A stretch of DNA of 64,000 nt from Arsukibacterium sp. MJ3 (GTDB lineage: Bacteria > Pseudomonadota > Gammaproteobacteria > Enterobacterales > Alteromonadaceae), in assembly GCF_000987765.1 (NCBI RefSeq), contig NZ_LAHP01000016.1, forward strand, positions 29,504-93,503, written 5' to 3'. Made by a program: the position numbers and the translations under genes. The notes beneath the pieces were generated by a model that was not told where the DNA came from, made no database searches, and saw only the letters and a program-made list of their open reading frames with translations. Numbering within the stretch: position 1 is the first letter of the stretch; every line of letters starts with the position of its first letter. Positions 27,811-36,808 of the stretch are shown here, in pieces.

Positions 27811-29955
27811 TCAGTGCTGTTGGCGCTGATTCGCCATGGCAGTGATAAGTTCGCGCACGTCACTCTGCATAAGCGCTTGCTCAAACTCAATTGGTAATTT
27901 ACGCCGCCAGTTGGGGTATTCGGTACTTGTGCCCGGAATGTTAACCGGGGTAGCCACCAGCAATAAATCTTCCAGCTGATAAGCCATTAAACGGGCCGCG
28001 GTGCCCGCTAAGTACACATGGCTATGGTAGACCAGTTGCTGCATATTACCGTGCTCTAGTTGTAGCTGGTGGCAAAGGGTGTGCTTTTCATCCAGCCGCA
28101 ACTGTTGCAGGTTGGCGGCAATTTGCGGGCTGGGGAATAAATCCAGTTTATGGCGCAGTGCCAAATCATGCTCTTGCCAGTAACCTACCAGCGTAGGCAT
28201 ATCATGGGTGGTAACGGTTGCCAGCGCTAAGGCCGGATAGGTTTGCTCGCTATGCTGATAACTACCGGCTTTTTGCTCCAGCATAAATACCCGGTACGAC
28301 AATACCTGATATTTCGCCATCAGCTGGCTTATTGCTACTGGTACGGTGCCTAAATCTTCACCAATCACCACACAGTGGTTACGCTGGCTTTCCAGCGCTA
28401 AAATAGCAAATAAGTCGTCGGCTGGCAGGCTAATATAACCGCCTGCGGTAGCATCAGCGCCCGGTGGGCAGCACCATAAACGCAGCAACGCCATCACGTG
28501 ATCTAGTCGTAGTGCCCCGGCATAACGCATATTGGCGCGGATCAGCTGAATAAACGGCTGATAGGCTTTTTGGCGCAGAGTTTTTGGATTATAGGCCAGT
28601 AAGCCCCAGTTTTGGCCTTTTGGTGCCATAATATCGGGCGGTGCACCAACGCTAAGCTGCAACAGAAAATCTTCCGGCGCACTCCAGCTCTCGGCGCTAT
28701 TGCTATTGGCGCCCACGGCCACATCGCAGTACAAACCAATGGCCATTCCCTGACGTTGACACTCGGCTTTAACCTCAGCCAGTTGTAGCTGCGCCAGCCA
28801 TTGTAAATACAGTTGCTGGTTAATGGCATCGTTGTGTTCTTTAGCAAATTGCTGCACGGCGGCGCTGTGTGGGTTTTGATATTCTGGCGGGAAATTTTGC
28901 CAGCAGGCCATCTGGATATCGCGACTAAACAGCACTGCCTGCAATACCTGATAGCGCGCCAAGTTAAGCAGGCTGGCGTCACTTTGCGCAATAAATTGAT
29001 GAAACTGTAGCGCCCGTTCGCTGTTACTGCGCAGGTGCTGTTGTTTAAAATGCTGATAAAGCAAACCGGCTATTTCCGCTTTCAGACTGCTGACCGCATC
29101 ATAGTCAACATCTGCCGCCGCTCTGCAATCGCGTAATCTGGATTGAAACTGCGGACTGTGGAATAGCTGCTGAGCCGCCAGGCATTCTGCATATTCGGGG
29201 CTGTGCTCCAGTGCAACATACAAAGTATTTAGCCATAAACGACTGTTTGGGCTATACGGGCTGCAATCTTGGGGTAAACCAGGATACAGCGCATGTAAGG
29301 GGTTTAAACCAATAAAATCATTTCCCAGTGCTGCTAATGGCGCCACTAGGTTTTTTAAGTCGACAAAGTCGCCAATACCCCAGTTACGGCTAGAGCGCAG
29401 CGCGTAAAGCTGTACTGCCGGCCCCATGGTTTTATGTAATATGGCGTTATCTTGTAATTGAAAACAGCGGCTTGGCGTAACAATAAGCTGTTGCTGATAC
29501 TGCTGTTGGCCGTCTGATAACAGCAACTGGTGATAGCCCTGCTCTAACACCATATCAATGCTTAGGGTAAAAGCCAGGTACTCGGTATTGGCCAGTTGCT
29601 GGCGGCCGACAATGTCACTGATAGCAATCTGTTGCTGGCCAGAAAATGTCTGCTGTTGCTCAGTAATAATTTGCCAGTGCCAGTTGCTGCTGGCGAGAGC
29701 TTTTTGCTGCTGCAACCGCACGGTAATACTGGTGTGCTCGGCTATAACCTGCACGGGTGCTACCGCCTCGGTCCAGGGTTGCTGCTGTAACAGGGTTATT
29801 TGGCTGGCTATGGCGTCGCTGCTGCTTAAATCAAAGCCCATCGCGGCCAGAATAGCCTGCTGATCAGCCAGTGCTATCTGCTCTGTATGGCCGTTGGCAT
29901 GCACATAACTGTCTTGCAAGCCTGCTAGCGCAGCAAGTTGCTTAATTGATTCCAT
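27811..29955 (-). CDS. malQ: 4-alpha-glucanotransferase (amylomaltase)
   Basis: Cytoplasmic GH77 enzyme that transfers maltodextrin chains and releases glucose. The length is 714 aa (E. coli MalQ 694). Catalytic motifs are the nucleophile region ALRLDHVMALLRLW, the acid/base region VVIGEDLGTVP and TVTTHDMPTLVGYW. The N-terminal part has the extra domain common in proteobacterial MalQ. Its 5' end overlaps the 3' end of the AraC-type gene by 31 bases, so the two are co-transcribed from the promoter region near the palindrome at 30487. MalQ is the cytoplasmic end of the alpha-glucan pathway encoded across this window. Confidence 0.95.
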   Translation of the reverse strand: MESIKQLAALAGLQDSYVHANGHTEQIALADQQAILAAMGFDLSSSDAIASQITLLQQQPWTEAVAPVQVIAEHTSITVRLQQQKALASSNWHWQIITEQQQTFSGQQQIAISDIVGRQQLANTEYLAFTLSIDMVLEQGYHQLLLSDGQQQYQQQLIVTPSRCFQLQDNAILHKTMGPAVQLYALRSSRNWGIGDFVDLKNLVAPLAALGNDFIGLNPLHALYPGLPQDCSPYSPNSRLWLNTLYVALEHSPEYAECLAAQQLFHSPQFQSRLRDCRAAADVDYDAVSSLKAEIAGLLYQHFKQQHLRSNSERALQFHQFIAQSDASLLNLARYQVLQAVLFSRDIQMACWQNFPPEYQNPHSAAVQQFAKEHNDAINQQLYLQWLAQLQLAEVKAECQRQGMAIGLYCDVAVGANSNSAESWSAPEDFLLQLSVGAPPDIMAPKGQNWGLLAYNPKTLRQKAYQPFIQLIRANMRYAGALRLDHVMALLRLWCCPPGADATAGGYISLPADDLFAILALESQRNHCVVIGEDLGTVPVAISQLMAKYQVLSYRVFMLEQKAGSYQHSEQTYPALALATVTTHDMPTLVGYWQEHDLALRHKLDLFPSPQIAANLQQLRLDEKHTLCHQLQLEHGNMQQLVYHSHVYLAGTAARLMAYQLEDLLLVATPVNIPGTSTEYPNWRRKLPIEFEQALMQSDVRELITAMANQRQQH

Positions 29956-30383
29956 ACATCACCTGTCGGCTGGCTGTACCCTTGATAAGGTCGGCTTAGT
30001 GTTTTGTTGCTGTTCTGGCGATAAACACCGGGTGAGCAACCTTGCCAGCTTTTAAATGCTTTTTGAAAACTACTCTGTTCTTCAAAACCTAGCTGGGTAG
30101 CAATTTGTTGAATACTGATAACATTTTCTTGTAAAAACTGCTGAGCAAGCCGGTGGCGGCATTCATTCGCCAGTTGCCTGAAGCTGGTATGGCTGCTCTG
30201 CAAATGGCGCTGCAGTGAGCGGCTACTCATGTTAAGCGCCTTAGCAACAGTGCCTAATTTCGGCAGCTGTGGTAATTGCTGGCAAATTTGCTGACGAATG
30301 AGCAACAATTGGCTAGTGTGCCAGTTGTTATGCTGTTTATATTCAATGCTATAGCGTTGAAACCCTAATGCTGCAATGGTCAT
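29925..30383 (-). CDS. Short AraC/XylS-type regulator
   Basis: DNA-binding protein of 152 aa from the ATG at 30383, which has GGGAG upstream; an in-frame ATG at 30458 lacks a ribosome site and would give 177 aa. The C-terminal 100 residues form a complete AraC double helix-turn-helix: TVAKALNMSSRSLQRHLQ and then SIQQIATQLGFEEQSSFQKAFKSWQGCSPGVYR. The usual N-terminal effector domain of about 180 residues is missing; only some 50 residues precede the DNA-binding part. It may be a naturally short regulator or the remnant of a longer one. It lies directly before malQ and downstream of one of the shared palindromes, so control of alpha-glucan genes is likely. Confidence 0.78.
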   Translation of the reverse strand: MTIAALGFQRYSIEYKQHNNWHTSQLLLIRQQICQQLPQLPKLGTVAKALNMSSRSLQRHLQSSHTSFRQLANECRHRLAQQFLQENVISIQQIATQLGFEEQSSFQKAFKSWQGCSPGVYRQNSNKTLSRPYQGYSQPTGDVWNQLSNLLR

Positions 30384-30486
30384 AGTGCTGTGCTCCCAAG
30401 TGGCAGCAAAGCAAAATCCCGAGCTTTGCCTACAGCTGCCATTAATTGGTGCAAGCATAAAACATCGGTGGACTATAGTTAAACCT

Positions 30487-30504
30487 GCTGCATACGTATG
30501 CAGC
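30487..30504. promoter_or_regulatory. Palindromic operator, alpha-glucan regulon, site A
   Basis: Perfect 18-bp palindrome GCTGCATACGTATGCAGC, 104 bases before the araC-like start. The identical 18 bases occur at 58099, in front of the GH13/GH31 operon. A central CG within an even palindrome is typical of LacI-family operators. Confidence 0.72.
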
Positions 30505-30677
30505 GAAAATAGCTGAAAATGCGCTATTAAAATGCTCTGCTACACGGTGTGTTTTTGCATAAAACCGACCATAAAGACCAAAACAGCAAACAAAGCTGAT
30601 GGCTTATTGCACAAGGCTTGCACCGTAACTGTGCGCACATTAAGCGCGTTGCTCTGTCATTGTGCAATAAGTAGCTT

Positions 30678-30693
30678 ATGAATACGTATTCAT
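30678..30693. promoter_or_regulatory. Palindromic operator, alpha-glucan regulon, site B
   Basis: Perfect 16-bp palindrome ATGAATACGTATTCAT about 157 bases before the TonB receptor start. It matches sites A and D in the core TGxATACGTATxCA and differs only at the symmetric x positions. Confidence 0.72.
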
Positions 30694-30849
30694 GTTGAGC
30701 TTAGGCGCGAATAAGTTTAATAAATGACCATAGTAAAAGTTGGTAGGTAAGCTTTCACCACGCTAAAGTGATATTTAGCAACATGGCTTGTTAAAAAGCC
30801 AGGTGCCAGCAACTGCCGCAAAATAATAATCTGACCGGGGATGTGGGTA

Positions 30850-33726
30850 ATGAAAAACTTTAAATTAAATATGCTGACTGTCGCGCTGATTGCAGCCGGT
30901 GCCAGTTCGGCCGCCGTAGCCCAGCAAACTGCTGCCGCTAACGAGCAAGCCAAAGAAGATGCCATCGAAGTTATTGCGGTAACAGGTTATCGCGGCAGCT
31001 TACAAAGAGCTCAGGCCATTAAAATGAGCGAAAGTTCAGTGGTCGAAGTATTGTCGGCAGAAGACATTGGTAAATTGCCCGACACCAGTATTGCTGAATC
31101 ACTGGCGCGCTTACCTGGTTTAGCCGGTGAGCGGCGGAACGGCCGTACCAGCGGTTTGTCGGTACGGGGTTTTAATGAAAACTACGTAGGCACCTCATTA
31201 AATGGCCGTGAGCTGTTAGGTATGGGCGACAACCGTGGCGTAGAGTACGACTTATACCCGTCAGAAATTGTTTCTACTGCTGTGGTATATAAAACGCCAG
31301 ACGCTACTGTTATGGCGCAGGGCATTGGTGGCACCATCGATTTGCAAACTATCCGGCCGTTAACGGCTGAGTCTACTCTTACCTTCAATGCTAATTTTGA
31401 GCAAAATGGTAAATCGTCAGGTAACCCTGATTTTGACAACAACGGCCACCGTTTCTCGGTAAACTTTGTTGATAAATTTTTAGACGATACGCTTGGCGTC
31501 GCTTTAGTAGTGTCATCAATGGAAACGCCACGCCAGGAAGAGCAATTACGGGTGTGGGGTTTTGCCGACGTTAACCTGAGTCGCGATACAAATGGTAATT
31601 TCAATAACCCACGACGCAATACCGATACCGTAGCAGTGCCAGCAGGTACTGTGGTATCAGGCGGTCACGACTCGTTTACCCGCTCTGCCATGCTGGAGCG
31701 TGACTCGTTTGCCGCCATTTTTGAATATATGGCCAGCGACAAACTTACTGTTAAGTTCGATGCCTTATACATAGACTTTACTGAAAACGATGTGCGTCGT
31801 GGTTTAGAAGAGGGTGGCGCTGAATGGGGCACTGGTAATTACACCATTACCGGAGTCGAAAACGGCCTGGTAACCTCAGGGTACTATGATGGTTTTCATT
31901 CGGTAGTGCGCAACGATGCCCGCAGCCAAGAAGCCGACTTACTCACCTTTGGCTTAAATCTGGAGTATGAGCTAAGCGACGATTGGACCGCACAACTGGA
32001 TTTATCCAGCGGTAAAGTAGATAAAACTATTACCGACGTTGAAAGTTATTCTGGTGTTGGTCGTGCCGGCACACCAGGCCGGCCTTTAGCGGCCCGCTCA
32101 TGGAATTTAACCTCTACCGGTGTGGTATTTAGCGATCACCCAACGCTGCCATCAGTAGATTATACCAACGCCAGCCTAATGCGTTTAGCCGGCCCACAAG
32201 GTTGGGGTGGTGCGCTAAATCCAATATCACGTTTTCAGGGTGTACCTGGGTTTGGCCCGGATACTGCGCAGGACGGTTTTGTAAACCAGCCGGTATTTGA
32301 AGAAACACTTGACAGCATTCGCCTGCAATTTAACGGCTTTGTTAACTGGGGCGTTGTTACCGGCGTTGAAACCGGCCTGGTGTATCAGGAACGGTCAAAA
32401 ACCAAAATTAACAACGGTGCCTTTTTAACCGCCCCAGCGTGGCCTGGCGATGTGGCCATTCCAAACCCACTGGGTGTGGCCGATTTAAGCTTTATTGGCA
32501 TTGCCGGCGTAACGGCTTACGACAGTTTAGGCTTATATAACAGCGGTTACTATATTGAAACCGATGCTGCCTTACTGGAAAACGGCCGCTTTGGCGATAC
32601 CTATAAAATTGATGAAGAACTGACGACCCTATTTGCCAAGTTAGATTTAAACACCGAAGTAGCGGGCATGATGGTGCAGGGTAATGTTGGCCTGCAAGTG
32701 GTTAACGCCAAGCAAAGCGGTCAGGGTTTTAGTACTACCAGCAACGCACAGGGCTTTACCGTGGCTACACCGGTGAGTGACAGCGACGATTACACCGATA
32801 TTCTGCCTACCTTAAACCTGAGTGTCGAAGTAGTAGATCGCCAATACGTGCGTACTGCGCTGTCTAAAGTGATCAGCCGGCCACGGATGGACGATTTACG
32901 TCCCAACGCCCAGGTAAGCTTTCAGTTTAATGACGGCAATATTTTAAGTAATGATCCGGCCAACAGCCCCTGGGGTGGCAATGCTGGCAATACTAAGCTA
33001 AAGCCGTTAGAAGCCAACCAGTTTGACTTAGCCTACGAGAATTATTATCACGATAATGGTTTTTTTTCCGCCAGCTTTTTCTTTAAAGATTTGAAAAACT
33101 GGCATCGCAATGAAACGGTTATTGCTGATTTCTCTAACGTGTATATTCCGGGTTTTCACCAGTCATCTGATGCGACCGGCAACCAGCCACCAGCATTATT
33201 TGTGGGCGGAATTTCACAGGTTACCGATGGCCTGCAAGGCTTTGTTCGTGGTTATGAGTTCCAAGCCAGTGTACCGTTTGAAATAGTGCATGCAGCCTTA
33301 GACGGCTTAGGCATTGTCGCCAGTGCTACCTTTATGGATGGCAAGCTGGATAACGGTACTCCTCAAGGCGGCAAGGTGCCGGGCTTATCGAATGAAATCT
33401 ACACCTTAACCGCCTACTACGAGTATAAAGGCTTTGAGTTCCGTATTTCCGGTACTAAGCGTGATGCGTTCTTAAGTGAAACCCGTGGTTTAAGTTTGTC
33501 ACTGGCCACGGTAGAAGACCGCGGTGCTGAACTGTGGGATGCGCAACTTGGTTATGACTTTAGTGAATCAAATATTGATGCCTTAGACGGCCTGCGGGTA
33601 ACGTTCCAGGTGCAGAATATTACTGATGAGCCAACCTTAAAAACCAACGGTGCTGATGCCCGTCAGGTTGTTGAGTACCAGAGCTTCGGTACTAACTATA
33701 TGTTAGGTTTGAACTACAAGTTCTAA
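30850..33726 (+). CDS. TonB-dependent receptor, carbohydrate type (TonB-Xanth-Caul family)
   Basis: Outer-membrane transporter of 958 aa. ATG 30850 is preferred to the ATG at 30841, because the GGGG site lies nine bases before the former and abuts the latter. Signal peptide ends at AAVAQQ; TonB-box-like IEVIAVTGYRGSL; plug with SVVEVLSAEDIGKLPDTSIAESLARLPGL and the PSEIVSTAVVYKTPDA segment, hallmarks of the branch that includes Caulobacter MalA; barrel ending YMLGLNYKF. Downstream halogenase-like and amylase genes, and operator B upstream, point to maltodextrin import. Confidence 0.92.
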   Translation: MKNFKLNMLTVALIAAGASSAAVAQQTAAANEQAKEDAIEVIAVTGYRGSLQRAQAIKMSESSVVEVLSAEDIGKLPDTSIAESLARLPGLAGERRNGRTSGLSVRGFNENYVGTSLNGRELLGMGDNRGVEYDLYPSEIVSTAVVYKTPDATVMAQGIGGTIDLQTIRPLTAESTLTFNANFEQNGKSSGNPDFDNNGHRFSVNFVDKFLDDTLGVALVVSSMETPRQEEQLRVWGFADVNLSRDTNGNFNNPRRNTDTVAVPAGTVVSGGHDSFTRSAMLERDSFAAIFEYMASDKLTVKFDALYIDFTENDVRRGLEEGGAEWGTGNYTITGVENGLVTSGYYDGFHSVVRNDARSQEADLLTFGLNLEYELSDDWTAQLDLSSGKVDKTITDVESYSGVGRAGTPGRPLAARSWNLTSTGVVFSDHPTLPSVDYTNASLMRLAGPQGWGGALNPISRFQGVPGFGPDTAQDGFVNQPVFEETLDSIRLQFNGFVNWGVVTGVETGLVYQERSKTKINNGAFLTAPAWPGDVAIPNPLGVADLSFIGIAGVTAYDSLGLYNSGYYIETDAALLENGRFGDTYKIDEELTTLFAKLDLNTEVAGMMVQGNVGLQVVNAKQSGQGFSTTSNAQGFTVATPVSDSDDYTDILPTLNLSVEVVDRQYVRTALSKVISRPRMDDLRPNAQVSFQFNDGNILSNDPANSPWGGNAGNTKLKPLEANQFDLAYENYYHDNGFFSASFFFKDLKNWHRNETVIADFSNVYIPGFHQSSDATGNQPPALFVGGISQVTDGLQGFVRGYEFQASVPFEIVHAALDGLGIVASATFMDGKLDNGTPQGGKVPGLSNEIYTLTAYYEYKGFEFRISGTKRDAFLSETRGLSLSLATVEDRGAELWDAQLGYDFSESNIDALDGLRVTFQVQNITDEPTLKTNGADARQVVEYQSFGTNYMLGLNYKF

Positions 33727-33800
33727 TAATTCTGCTAGGCTAAGCCTGTTGTAACCGTAACAGGTTGGCTACAGGCAGCGCAGGTTTTCCCTGGTAAAAG

Positions 33801-33831
33801 CCCAACCTGATTATAGGGTTGGGTTTTTTTT
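33801..33831 (+). terminator. Rho-independent terminator between the TonB receptor and halogenase genes
   Basis: Seven-base arms CCCAACC and GGTTGGG with an 9-base loop, followed by eight T residues. It ends only 12 bases before the ATG of the halogenase-like gene, so transcripts reaching that gene must read through it unless a promoter is hidden in the stem region. It probably lowers enzyme expression relative to the receptor. Confidence 0.8.
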
Positions 33832-33843
33832 GAGTAGTAGACT

Positions 33844-35346
33844 ATGAACAATGTCGTAAAAAATGCAGTAAAAAAAGTAGTAGTGTTAGGCGGCGGTACC
33901 GCCGGTTGGATGGCCGCGGCCTTGCTGAAAAAAGTGTTAGCTGGTGCGGTTGAAATTACGCTGGTCGAATCAGAAGATATTGGTACTGTTGGAGTGGGTG
34001 AAGCCACTATTCCGCCTATCCGGCTGTTTAATAATGTAATGGGCATTAACGAAGCCGAGTTTTTACGGGAAACCAAAGCCACCATTAAATTGGCGATTAA
34101 ATTTGATAATTGGCGGGTGCCGGGCGAAGGCTATTTTCATACTTTTGGTGCGCCGGGTAAAAGCCTGGCGTTCTGTCATTTTCATCATTTATGGCTGCGG
34201 GCCCGCCAGCAAGGCGATACCACCAGTTTATGGCAATACGATTTAAACTATTTGTGTGCCACAACAGGTAAATTTGCGCCAATTAACGCCAAAGACAGCA
34301 TTTTAGAGCTGCCCTATGCTTATCACTTTGACGCAGGCCTTTATGCCCGTTATCTACGCAAACTTAGTGAGCAAATGGGCGTGCTGCGCCATGAAGGTAA
34401 GGTGCAGCAGGTCTTTCAGCACCCCAATGGCGACATTAAATGCCTGGTATTAGAAAATGGCCATGAGCTGGCCGGTGATTTATTTATCGATTGCTCTGGT
34501 TTTCGAGGGTTGCTGATTCAAGAACAATTGAATGCCGGTTACGATGACTGGGGCCATTTTTTACCGTGCGATAGGGCAGTAGCGGTACCGTCAGAGCGCT
34601 TTGAAAAAACCGTACCCTATACCCGTTCTATTGCTCACAGCGCCGGCTGGCAGTGGCGTATTCCGCTGCAGCATCGCAATGGTAACGGTCTGGTATATAG
34701 CAGCGCTCATTATAGCGATGAGCAAGCCAGCGATTTATTACTGGCTAATTTAGAGCGTAAGGCGCTGGCTGATCCAAAATTTATTCGTTTTAGAACAGGC
34801 CGTCGCCGCCAACAATGGCAGCGTAATGTAGTGGCCGTGGGCCTGGCCAGTGGTTTTTTAGAGCCATTAGAATCTACCAGTATTCACCTGATCCAATCGG
34901 CGGTAGTGCGGTTAATTCAGCTATTTCCGCATAATGGCATTTGCCAAAGCGCTATTAAGGAATACAACCAGCAGTCGCAATTGGAATACGAACAAATTCG
35001 CGATTTTCTGATTTTGCATTACCACGCTAACCAGCGAAGCGACAGCCCGTTCTGGCGGGATATGCAGCAAATGGCTATTCCGGATAGCTTACGCCAAAAA
35101 ATGGCCATATTTGCCGATAACGGCCAGCTGTTTCGCGAGCAAAATGATTTATTCCTGGAAAGCTCTTGGTTGCAAGTTATGTTAGGCCAGGGTATTGAGC
35201 CAAAAGACTACCACCCAATTGCCAACAACTTTAGCGCGGAAAAATTGCGCGAGATGCTGGCTAATATTCAAGCCATTAAGCAAGAGCCTCTGGCTAAACT
35301 ACCCGATCATGATACGTATATTCAAACCATGATTAATCGAGGTTAA
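33844..35346 (+). CDS. Flavin-dependent tryptophan-halogenase-family protein
   Basis: FADH2-dependent halogenase-like enzyme of 500 aa. The FAD motif is G16-x-G18-x-x-G21 in VVVLGGGTAGWMAA; GVGEATIPPI follows. The lysine that activates hypohalous acid in PrnA/RebH aligns with K82 in ATIKLAIKFDNW, and the WxWxIP signature is W269-Q-W-R-I-P274. So the catalytic set looks intact. Members of this family beside TonB receptors in sugar loci are common in Xanthomonadales, Caulobacterales and Alteromonadales; their natural substrate is unknown and may be an indole or something other than free tryptophan. It is followed 18 bases later by a GH13 gene. Confidence 0.88.
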   Translation: MNNVVKNAVKKVVVLGGGTAGWMAAALLKKVLAGAVEITLVESEDIGTVGVGEATIPPIRLFNNVMGINEAEFLRETKATIKLAIKFDNWRVPGEGYFHTFGAPGKSLAFCHFHHLWLRARQQGDTTSLWQYDLNYLCATTGKFAPINAKDSILELPYAYHFDAGLYARYLRKLSEQMGVLRHEGKVQQVFQHPNGDIKCLVLENGHELAGDLFIDCSGFRGLLIQEQLNAGYDDWGHFLPCDRAVAVPSERFEKTVPYTRSIAHSAGWQWRIPLQHRNGNGLVYSSAHYSDEQASDLLLANLERKALADPKFIRFRTGRRRQQWQRNVVAVGLASGFLEPLESTSIHLIQSAVVRLIQLFPHNGICQSAIKEYNQQSQLEYEQIRDFLILHYHANQRSDSPFWRDMQQMAIPDSLRQKMAIFADNGQLFREQNDLFLESSWLQVMLGQGIEPKDYHPIANNFSAEKLREMLANIQAIKQEPLAKLPDHDTYIQTMINRG

Positions 35347-35364
35347 CTTTAGAAGGACGACATT

Positions 35365-36786
35365 ATGCAAAGCATTCAACCCACCGCGCCAATATGGCTG
35401 CTGGCCTTATTGCTGCTAAGTGGCTGCGCTAGCACCAGCACTGTGACAAATGACACCAACTCTGCAACAAAGACGATTGTAGACCAACGTTATCAGCCTG
35501 AGCCTTACGTTAAACTCACCCACCCACAGTGGAGCAGAGATGCGGTTATTTACCAAATTAATACCCGCCAGTTTACCCAAGAAGGTACGTTTGTCGCAGC
35601 GCAACAACAGTTACCACGTTTAAAGAAATTGGGTGTGGATATTTTGTGGTTAATGCCTATTCAACCAATTGGCGAGGTTAATCGCAAAGGCAGCTTGGGT
35701 AGCCCTTATTCCATTAAAGACTTCTATGGCGTTAATCCGGAGTTTGGTAATAAGCAGGATATTAAAGCCTTTATCGCAGCGGCACATCAGCAGGGCATGT
35801 ACGTTATTCTGGACTGGGTAGCTAATCATACGGCCTGGGATAATGCTTTGGTACAGCAGCATCCTGATTGGTACATTCGCGACTGGAAAGGCGATTTTCG
35901 GCCCACGCCATGGTGGGACTGGAGTGATATTATCGAGTTAGATTACAACAAACCTGCACTGCGCCATTATATGACCGACGCGATGAAATACTGGGTGCGG
36001 GAAATTGGCTTTGACGGTTTTCGAGCCGATGTTGCTGGTTTTGTGCCGCTGGATTTCTGGAACAACGTACGCCAGGAGCTGGACGAAATAAAGCCGGTAT
36101 TTATGTTGGCTGAGTTTGAAGGCCGTGACTTCCACGCCCAAGCGTTTGATGCTACTTACAGCTGGACCTGGCATCAGGCAGTACATGCCATTGCCAGTGG
36201 CCATGCCGATGTTAATAAGTTATACGTTTACTATTCGTGGAACGAAAAATATTTTCCACAGCAAGTCATGCGGATGTTGGGTACCAGTAATCATGATCAG
36301 AATGCCTGGGAAGGCACTGAATTTGAAATGTTTGGCGAGGCGTTACCGGCAGCAACAGTATTGTCTTTCGTCAGTGAAGGTATTCCAATGCTGTACAACG
36401 GCCAAGAGGCCGCGAATGAAAAGCGGCTGGAATTCTTTGAGAAAGATCCTATCGTCTGGCGCGAGCATGTCAATGGCGTGTTATATCAAAAACTGAGTCA
36501 GCTGAAAAAATCTCAATCGGCGCTCTGGAATTCCAATTGGGGCGCCCGGATGATCCCGGTGCATAACAGCCGGCCAAAACAGATACTGAGTTTTGTGCGC
36601 CAGAACGACAATAGTAAGGTGTTTGCGGTATTTAACTTATCAGCTGAACCACAACAAGTAAGTTTTAAAGAACACTTATTCCATGGCCTTTATAGTGAAT
36701 ATTTTTCTAACGACAGTGCTGAATTTAGCGATAATTCCATGCTTACTTTGCCAGCCTGGAGTTATCGGGTTTACATAGGGCGGTAA
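35365..36786 (+). CDS. GH13 alpha-amylase-family lipoprotein
   Basis: Glycoside hydrolase of 473 aa with lipobox LLLLSGC, hence anchored to a membrane, likely facing outward or in the periplasm. The GH13 set is complete: DWVANHT, nucleophile D222 in GFDGFRADVAGF, acid/base E250 in MLAEFEG, and D311 in TSNHDQN. A short C-terminal beta domain follows. AGAAGGACG before ATG 35365 is a good ribosome site. Position after a MalA-like receptor suggests action on maltodextrins or cyclodextrins. Exact specificity is not readable. Confidence 0.9.
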   Translation: MQSIQPTAPIWLLALLLLSGCASTSTVTNDTNSATKTIVDQRYQPEPYVKLTHPQWSRDAVIYQINTRQFTQEGTFVAAQQQLPRLKKLGVDILWLMPIQPIGEVNRKGSLGSPYSIKDFYGVNPEFGNKQDIKAFIAAAHQQGMYVILDWVANHTAWDNALVQQHPDWYIRDWKGDFRPTPWWDWSDIIELDYNKPALRHYMTDAMKYWVREIGFDGFRADVAGFVPLDFWNNVRQELDEIKPVFMLAEFEGRDFHAQAFDATYSWTWHQAVHAIASGHADVNKLYVYYSWNEKYFPQQVMRMLGTSNHDQNAWEGTEFEMFGEALPAATVLSFVSEGIPMLYNGQEAANEKRLEFFEKDPIVWREHVNGVLYQKLSQLKKSQSALWNSNWGARMIPVHNSRPKQILSFVRQNDNSKVFAVFNLSAEPQQVSFKEHLFHGLYSEYFSNDSAEFSDNSMLTLPAWSYRVYIGR

Positions 36787-36808
36787 GTATCTGGCTGGCT
36801 TTTGGTAT

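Larger units (their letters stand above)
30384..30849. promoter_or_regulatory. Divergent control region between the araC-like/malQ unit and the TonB receptor
   Basis: About 465 bases without a gene. It holds two related palindromes (30487-30504 and 30678-30693, listed separately) and, between them, a 12-bp inverted repeat with distant arms: CTTATTGCACAA at 30603-30614 and TTGTGCAATAAG at 30660-30671, 45 bases apart. The arrangement suggests one operator for each divergent promoter and possibly looping between them. No sigma-70 hexamers are clear enough to call. Confidence 0.6.

Noticed and set aside
35322..35336. ATACGTATA-like match in the halogenase coding end
   Set aside because: Inside a coding region and not symmetric beyond the central bases.
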